A stretch of DNA of 64,000 nucleotides from Tubiluchus corallicola (Eukaryota; Priapulida; Priapulimorpha; Priapulimorphida; Tubiluchidae): assembly GCA_030141605.1 (NCBI GenBank), contig JAQGDQ010000442.1:1-64000 (forward strand), read 5' to 3'. Shown here piece after piece: positions 58,900 through 64,000 of this stretch. Numbering within the stretch: position 1 is the first letter of the stretch; every line of letters begins with the position of its first letter. The notes beneath the pieces are model-generated. The model searched no databases and was not told the DNA's origin. It was given only the letters and a program-made list of their open reading frames with translations. The position numbers and the translations under genes were made by a program.

Positions 58900-59155
58900 A
58901 CATTATTTCACAAGCTGACCGCTAGCTGGCAGGCCGTCACTTTGTTTACATCACGTACATCAGTGTAACCACGTGTATAAAAATATAGAATCAATTGTGC
59001 GGAGTTATTTGAGTCAATTGCAGAGTTTTTATATACTTTTGCATAGGAGCGGCCAGTACTTACGCGTTTTGAGACAGTTAGGTATCATGTATCCTTGATA
59101 GTTGGGTATTTTAAATTATGCATGAAACAAGGTAACTGATATTTTAAGTCCAGTG
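58900..59155 (+). repeat. Interspersed repeat R3
   Basis: CAAGCTGACCGCTAGCTGGC, TTTACATCACGTACATCAGT and GATAGTTGGGTATTTTAAAT recur inverted at 63395-63560. Confidence 0.7.
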
Positions 59156-59188
59156 GTTTGTTTTTGTAGTTTCTGCTGTTCTTCACAG

Positions 59189-59344
59189 GAGAAACAAGGT
59201 CATCACACCAACTGTGGCTCAAGCACTAGGCGACTAGATGATTTCGGTGAACATGTGCAGCAAACAGCAACAGATTTTCAACAGTTTTATCATTATGAGA
59301 ATTTCATAAATCAACTTCTTCGTGAAGCAACCAACCTTGCATGA
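59189..59344 (+). CDS. Unidentified exon-like ORF 1
   Basis: Follows a good acceptor (TTCTGCTGTTCTTCACAG) and stays open to a TGA at 59342. It encodes a Gln/Phe-rich helix-like segment (FGEHVQQTATDFQQFYHYEN). No donor and no family recognised. It could be a transposon exon or an alternative 3' exon; in the phase left by exon 14 it would stop after about 17 codons, so a link to the TDRD5-like gene is unlikely. Confidence 0.3.
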   Translation, partial: EKQGHHTNCGSSTRRLDDFGEHVQQTATDFQQFYHYENFINQLLREATNLA

Positions 59345-59592
59345 TTTTTTTATTTTTTGGTGGTAGTAATCAGATTTGTGCGATTTTTTTTACGAGATAC
59401 GAGATTCAGCACCATGTTCGGTGGTATATATATCAAATGAAAGGTCTTGATCTAGTCTTAGTCTCTCTCATTGATGGTTTATTTTTGAAATCGGGCCCAC
59501 CGCGAGGAACGGGGATGAGATAACCTCCAAAAATGGTTCTATTGTGATCATTTTTTTACAAAAATTGCTAAACTTGTATCTCTTATTTGTAG

Positions 59593-59761
59593 ACACCTGG
59601 AACGGGCAAGCAGCAGTGCCAGTAATGATCGTATAGCCAATTCAATGGTGGATGTAGTAGACGTATTTAGAATCTACAAAAGGGCTACTGCATCTCGCAA
59701 TGGGCGTGTTTTCCCGGACCCAACTGCCGATTTTTTGGAAATTTTTACCAACAGCCTGTAG
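59593..59761 (+). CDS. Unidentified exon-like ORF 2
   Basis: Follows CTCTTATTTGTAG and encodes 55 residues to a TAG, including RIANSMVDVVDVFRIYKRAT and FPDPTADFLEIFTNSL. It has a protein-like composition with one continuous frame, but no family was recognised. Together with ORF 1 it may be the 3' end of a decayed transposon gene. Confidence 0.3.
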
Positions 59762-60039
59762 AAAAAACATTCTAGCGGCGCCTAGTGGGACTCTTGCATG
59801 GAGATATGTAGCTCTTTGGAAAGAGAAGGAACAGGGTTACAGACTGATGTGGGTCACGTTTTAGGATGCCTCCACTAAAAGGAGTGCCGACGAGTAGATT
59901 GGAGGTTCCATTTTGGGTGATTCTCGCTTAGAGGTCATAGTGACGTGTGCATTGTTCTGATGTCATTCCATTGTTCTCTGCCTACACTTTTACTAACTCT
60001 TTCTGGACCGTAAGCGAGGTCATGAAAAACTGCTCTCAT

Positions 60040-60280
60040 TGAGCAGCGACTATGTTATATTTGATAATTTTTGTAGGTTTCTACTCCTCACACAATGGAT
60101 TTTCATGCAGACTTATGTATGAAATGCATTTGCTTGCCTTAGACAAATCAATAATTGACTTTTGACCAAAAAATTGAGAAAGCTTTCAGTAACTGCAGTG
60201 TTTGCGCTGTAACAATTTACAGTATCACTTCGGTGAAATCGGCTGCACTCACACAGTAACAGAAAAGTCATAGGTCTTAT
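60040..60280 (-). repeat. Interspersed repeat R2, inverted fragment
   Basis: Reverse of about 52720-52960: CACACAATGGATTTTCATGC, TGAAATGCATTTGCTTGCCT, TTTCAGTAACTGCAGTGTTT. Confidence 0.65.
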
Positions 60281-60639
60281 AAGACCTGTTTTGATTGGTG
60301 CAATCCCGAAGGCGTAAGCTTTTGCTGGCTGTTATGATAACCAGTTATGCATTCTGTTAGAATTGCCTCCTATGAGAATGATGTAGTCTTTTCTTTTCAA
60401 ACAGCTTTATTTACTCAACAAACCGAATACGGGTTTTAGCAAAGAGATTAGCCAATCAAGTTGCTGTAGTGTTTATTTTTGAGTCATTGATATTTTTCTT
60501 GCTATGCAAACTAGCGAGGAAATGTATGTTGTCAGGAGCTCCTTTCTTGAAACTTGTGTTTTTATATTTCCTTTGGCCATGCCGGACACACGGACCGATG
60601 ACTGTTTGTTCGACCAATGAGCCATTTCACAGTTTTGTT

Positions 60640-61220
60640 GTGTGCACGTGCAGTTGGTGCAGGTCAAAGGTTAAGTGTGCCACACCAACGCATCTTGACT
60701 ACAACCATCACTTGACATGTGGGTAATGCAAAGCTGTCACCCGCATCGGTTCTGTGACGTCAGTTGTTTTGTGTGAACTTCACTTAATTATGCATTAGTT
60801 TTTGCGTACAGTGATTTACATGTGGGTAGAGCAAAGTTATCTGTCGCATCAGTTGAGTAACTTCTGCTGTTTTAGGAAGACTTTACTTAATCATACATTA
60901 GTCTGTGCGTAGAGTGATTTACATGTGGGTAGAGCAAAGTCGTCTGTCACATCAGTTGAGTCACTTCTGCCATCAGTTGAGTCACTTTAGTAAGACTTTA
61001 CTTAATTATGCATTAGTCTGTGCGTAGAGTGATTTACTAGCAGGATCTTGCTTGGAAACAAGAAAAAATGAACCAGGTAAGGTTCTAGCTAGCTGTTAAA
61101 ACTGTTACTATTACAGTTTCTTGGGCTGCGAGGTGTTGTCAAGTGTACACAAATGTGTTGTCTGGTACACTTATCCTTTGACCTTTTCACGATCAACAAT
61201 CGTTGGAACTGTGAAGAGGC
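60640..61220 (-). repeat. Inverted copy of the 32.9-33.3 kb repeat
   Basis: GTGATTTACTAGCAGGATCT, AGGTTCTAGCTAGCTGTTAA and GTTGTCAAGTGTACACAAAT are reverse complements of intron 2 sequence around 33040-33190. Within it, a ~110-bp unit (GTGATTTACATGTGGGTAGA) is repeated about three times. Confidence 0.65.
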
Positions 61221-61367
61221 TTATTGCACGAAAATCTGTGTATATATGCTACACGGAATATGTAAAATTTATACATTTGTTTAATATTCCTAGGCATTTC
61301 ATATGACACTTACACATTTCAGGAAAAGTGTGAAATAAAGCTTTTTGCTACGACACTTCATACTTTA

Positions 61368-61393
61368 CCTAGATGTTTTGTATAACATCTAGG
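61368..61393. other. Perfect 10-bp hairpin
   Basis: CCTAGATGTT and AACATCTAGG flank a 6-base loop. It lies in a region with several CCTAGGCATT-like words. No function is proposed. Confidence 0.5.
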
Positions 61394-61614
61394 ATTTATA
61401 TAAAATGATTAAAGTGACATTGGCAATCTGTAAAATGACCATAATTCGTGTTGAATCCAAAATTTCCAAGGTATTTTGTACATTACCTAGGCATTGTATT
61501 GTGCTAGAAGTTCCGGGGTCATCAATTGATGTATTTTTTTTTATTTTGTGCATATCTCTAGATATTTAGTAATGCTTGCAAACACTAAATGCCTTATATA
61601 ATGGCTTATTGACA

Positions 61615-61782
61615 ATCTACCGCAGTGGTTTGTGATCAGATCTTACCAAAACAAGTCACTCACAGGTGTAGTTCCGAAACTTTTCCAAGCCGAAAAGTAT
61701 TGCAGCCATTTCTTTCTCAATTTGTGCCCTGTTGCATCCCAAGGAGGACAGCAGATGATTAGCTTGTGTGATAGGTCTCTCA
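61615..61782 (-). pseudogene. Ty3/gypsy retrotransposon RNase H fragment
   Basis: The minus strand encodes AQIEKEMAAILFGLEKF, a stop codon, then VLVRSDHKPL, matching the RNase H core of Ty3/gypsy pol. The in-frame stop and the missing remainder make it dead. It is separated from the matching RT part at 62410-62680 by a SINE. Confidence 0.75.
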
Positions 61783-61784
61783 TG

Positions 61785-62336
61785 GTTGGCATCCTTCGGT
61801 CTCGGAAAAAAATGGAGTGTGCATCAAGAGAGTCAGTTATTGATCACATTGATGGAGCTACAGCGTCGACTGTGGCTGAGCAGTGCGATCCTTGAACCAC
61901 TGGAGTGGCCTCTCCAGTGCGCACGCCTGGGCAAGGTGTATGGAGATCCTGAGTTGCCCAGACAACTGGAACCCCTCTCTTCCTCCCTGGTGTAGTCCAA
62001 AGGAAAGCGGAGCGATACGTTTGGCACCAGGTTGGCTGCAGGAGCTACCGGAGTCAGTGAGCATGCTGCACTGGTCCGCTTTCGGGGCTCCACTCCTGAT
62101 TTGGAAGGTTTACTCCTCTACACATGGCCATTGGGTCACTTGACCTCCTCCGCCCTCTAACCGTTGGCTGCTTGTGCAGCTCTCCTCCTAGTGTCGAGAT
62201 ACAGTGTGGGCATCCCGCAAGTGTACGCCACCTGGTATTCCTAGGCGGTCACCCATCCAAGTACTAACCAGGTTCTACGTTGCTTAACTTCAGTGATCAG
62301 ACAAGAACCGGTGTTTTCAACGTGATATGGCCGCAG
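61785..62336 (-). mobile_element. 5S rRNA-derived SINE, copy D
   Basis: Most complete copy. The minus-strand head at about 62336 (GGCCATATCACGTTGAAAAC) is 5S-like through GTGACCGCCTAGGAATACCA. The body runs to the GGATGCCAAC tail at about 61785. Inserted within a gypsy pol remnant. Confidence 0.88.
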
Positions 62337-62409
62337 ATAATAGGTAAGAACTGGGATACTACCAATCCCATAGTCTCACAACATTCCATCTGAGTTTCCA
62401 TCTATCCAT

Positions 62410-62680
62410 CCACCCAGTTCGAAGGAACATTTTCTTTGGGAGGTTATGTGTTGGTTGTAATGTATCTGCCACGTCACGAAACATAGTTAACCATTCCTAA
62501 GAAGCGACGAAGTTTGGCAGCATTATTTGGTAGCTTCATTTCAATAACTGCACTAGCTGTTGCATCATCGATCTTCTTGCCACCTTTCTTGATACAATGT
62601 CCCAGAAATGTAACTGAATCCTTCCTAAATTCTGACTTACCACCATTTAATTTTATGCCAGTCTCCAAACACCTTTTCAA
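62410..62680 (-). pseudogene. Ty3/gypsy reverse transcriptase C-terminal fragment
   Basis: The minus strand encodes LNGGKSEFRKDSVTFLGHCI and LRRFLGMVNYVS, the RT thumb/connection signature of Ty3/gypsy pol. It then stops in frame; VADTLQPTHNLPKK continues in another frame. The catalytic YxDD part is absent. Confidence 0.85.
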
Positions 62681-63032
62681 TAGACCTAGGCACTTATCGT
62701 GTTATACTATACTAGATAAAAGATATACTAGAAATAATCAAACCTACCGGCTCTCATAATGAATGGCACGTTCGAACCGCGCCAGTTGCTGCTTATTCAA
62801 TTAAATTTATTATAATTTTGCATTCTACAGCTCTTGTGATTCACTAAAGCTAGCAATGCTCAGGGTGTATTAGTGTAAGACTAACATTTTGATCAAATTC
62901 AAGCACCGGACTTAAATCCAACTAACAGCGAAGTTAAGACAACTAGTGAGATGGACTTAAGTGCGTCCTAAGACAGCTACATGTGTTACGGTTTAAGGTG
63001 TCGTAACGCGATCCACGTAAATACTTGGACCA

Positions 63033-63290
63033 GACGGTTTAGTCTAGTGATAACGCGTCCGCTTTCCGTCTGGGAATTCGTGAGTTCGATACAGCGGCCG
63101 GGTCATACCAAAGACTTTAGAAATGGTACCTGCTGTTGCCCTGCCTGGCGTGTGGTTTTTGTGGTAAAAGTGGGGTAATAATAGTCTCTGCTATGTAGAT
63201 GTAGATTGTTATTTACAGTCGGCAATAATAGTTCTTTGAGCTTATGTTAAATGTTTGTGCAAAGGCCGACTGTTATTATAGTTCATAAAG
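63033..63290 (+). mobile_element. tRNA-derived SINE, copy 3
   Basis: GACGGTTTAGTCTAGTGATA head, B box GTGAGTTCGATAC, and the same body as 1675-1925. It ends near GGCCGACTGTTATTATAG without the long microsatellite tail. Confidence 0.8.
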
Positions 63291-63394
63291 TTACGACGGA
63301 TTGAGGGGCAAAGCCCCCATGGGTGTTCAAGGGGGCAAAGGCCCATTGGAGCCAGCAACAAATTGCTATTTTGTGACCACAGAGAACCTCTAAG

Positions 63395-63560
63395 TGGACT
63401 TAAAATATCAGTTACCTTGTTTCATGCTTAATTTAAAATACCCAACTATCAATGATACATGATACCTAAATGTGTTATAAACGTGGTTATATACACGTGG
63501 TTACACTGATGTACGTGATGTAAACGAAGTGACGGCCTGCCATCTAGCGGTCAGCTTATG
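63395..63560 (-). repeat. Interspersed repeat R3, inverted copy
   Basis: Reverse complement of the block at 58900-59155. Confidence 0.7.
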
Positions 63561-63624
63561 AAATAACATACTATAATACTGTAGAATATTTTTACATACG
63601 GTTTTATACGGTATAGTCTTGTAC

Positions 63625-63879
63625 AAGGCCGTAGTCGGCGGTCCGGCCGGTACGGCCATGGCCGGACCACTTTTTCTGCCATACTTTTCTGCCTAGACAT
63701 TCTCAGCCCTGCGTAGAGTAAAAACTTATTTGCGGAGTACGATGACTCAAACTAGACTGAATAATCTCATGACTTTGCATGTACATATGGATAGAACAGA
63801 CGCTCTCGACCTGAAGGAAATTGCGAACGAGTTTACTGCTAGAAATGAGCGGCGCAGATGTGTGTTTGGGAAGTTTTAA
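63625..63879 (+). pseudogene. hAT transposase C-terminus joined to a hAT-like terminus
   Basis: CAAGGCCGTAGTCGGCGGTC (63625) resembles a hAT element end. After TTTTCTGCCTAG a frame of 61 codons, 63697-63879, reads FSALRRVKTYLRSTMTQTRL and then DALDLKEIANEFTARNERRR to TAA. This is the hAT dimerisation C-terminus. The rest of the transposase is missing between the two, so this is an internally deleted copy that probably runs past the window. Confidence 0.75.
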
Positions 63880-64000
63880 TCAATCATGTCATCATTGAGT
63901 ATGTGTAGTGCTCTATTATATTATAACTCTGTATTATAAATTATAATATACTCTTCTATATGTTGCTGCTGTATTCTTTTTCTACATGTTCCGTATCTGT

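Noticed and set aside
57438-59344. ORF at 59189 as an alternative last exon of the TDRD5-like gene
   Set aside because: The phase left by exon 14 would put it in a frame that stops after about 17 codons.
61833-62093. Recurring ~86-aa ORF (EPRKRTSAACS type) also at 11063-11340, 39743-39989 and 41788-42060
   Set aside because: All copies lie in the body of the 5S-derived SINE; the shared peptide reflects shared non-coding sequence.

Overview
This is a window of animal nuclear DNA that is AT-rich and packed with repeats. Spliced genes with multi-kilobase introns, Pol III SINEs, TIR transposons with TA or 8-bp target duplications, non-LTR and LTR retrotransposon remnants, and microsatellites all point to a metazoan. 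The 5S-like heads of one SINE family carry the CACGTTGAAAACACCGG type of 5S sequence, which I associate from memory with molluscs and related lophotrochozoans. A mollusc-like invertebrate is therefore my best guess, but the species cannot be fixed from this window.

Three genuine host loci are supported. (1) A minus-strand, single-coding-exon Golgi carbohydrate sulfotransferase of the CHST8-14 (HNK-1/chondroitin) family, 370 aa, at 21143-22255. (2) A cytosolic tRNA-Ile(AAU) at 9843-9916. (3) A 27-kb plus-strand gene (30734-57934) assembled by hand from 15 coding exons with matching splice phases. It encodes an 834-aa LOTUS/Tudor protein of the TDRD5/Tejas type, a germ-granule piRNA-pathway factor. 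It appears to have four LOTUS-like domains, one extended Tudor domain and a BESS-like C-terminal motif.

Layout: 1-9.8 kb is repeats (LTR-like block, tRNA-SINE, 5'-end LINE fragment with 91-bp promoter-like monomers, hAT MITE, second tRNA-SINE). 9.8-10 kb is the tRNA gene. 10.8-20.8 kb is a 5S-derived SINE, two TA-flanked MITEs, pentanucleotide and CATT satellites, and a 77-bp tandem repeat. 21.1-22.3 kb is the sulfotransferase. 22.3-30.7 kb is repeats and unannotated AT-rich DNA. 30.7-57.9 kb is the TDRD5-like gene. Its introns hold a 57-bp minisatellite (open for 321 codons), a 63-bp and a 35-bp minisatellite, a LINE 3' end, two 5S-SINEs, several MITEs and hAT debris. 58-64 kb holds further transposon remnants: unidentified exon-like ORFs, a Ty3/gypsy pol fragment split by a 5S-SINE, a tRNA-SINE and a hAT transposase C-terminus.

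The host genes show no obvious joint pathway. The notable contrast is that a probable transposon-silencing gene has introns filled with several transposon families. All domain calls are by eye; no database search was run.
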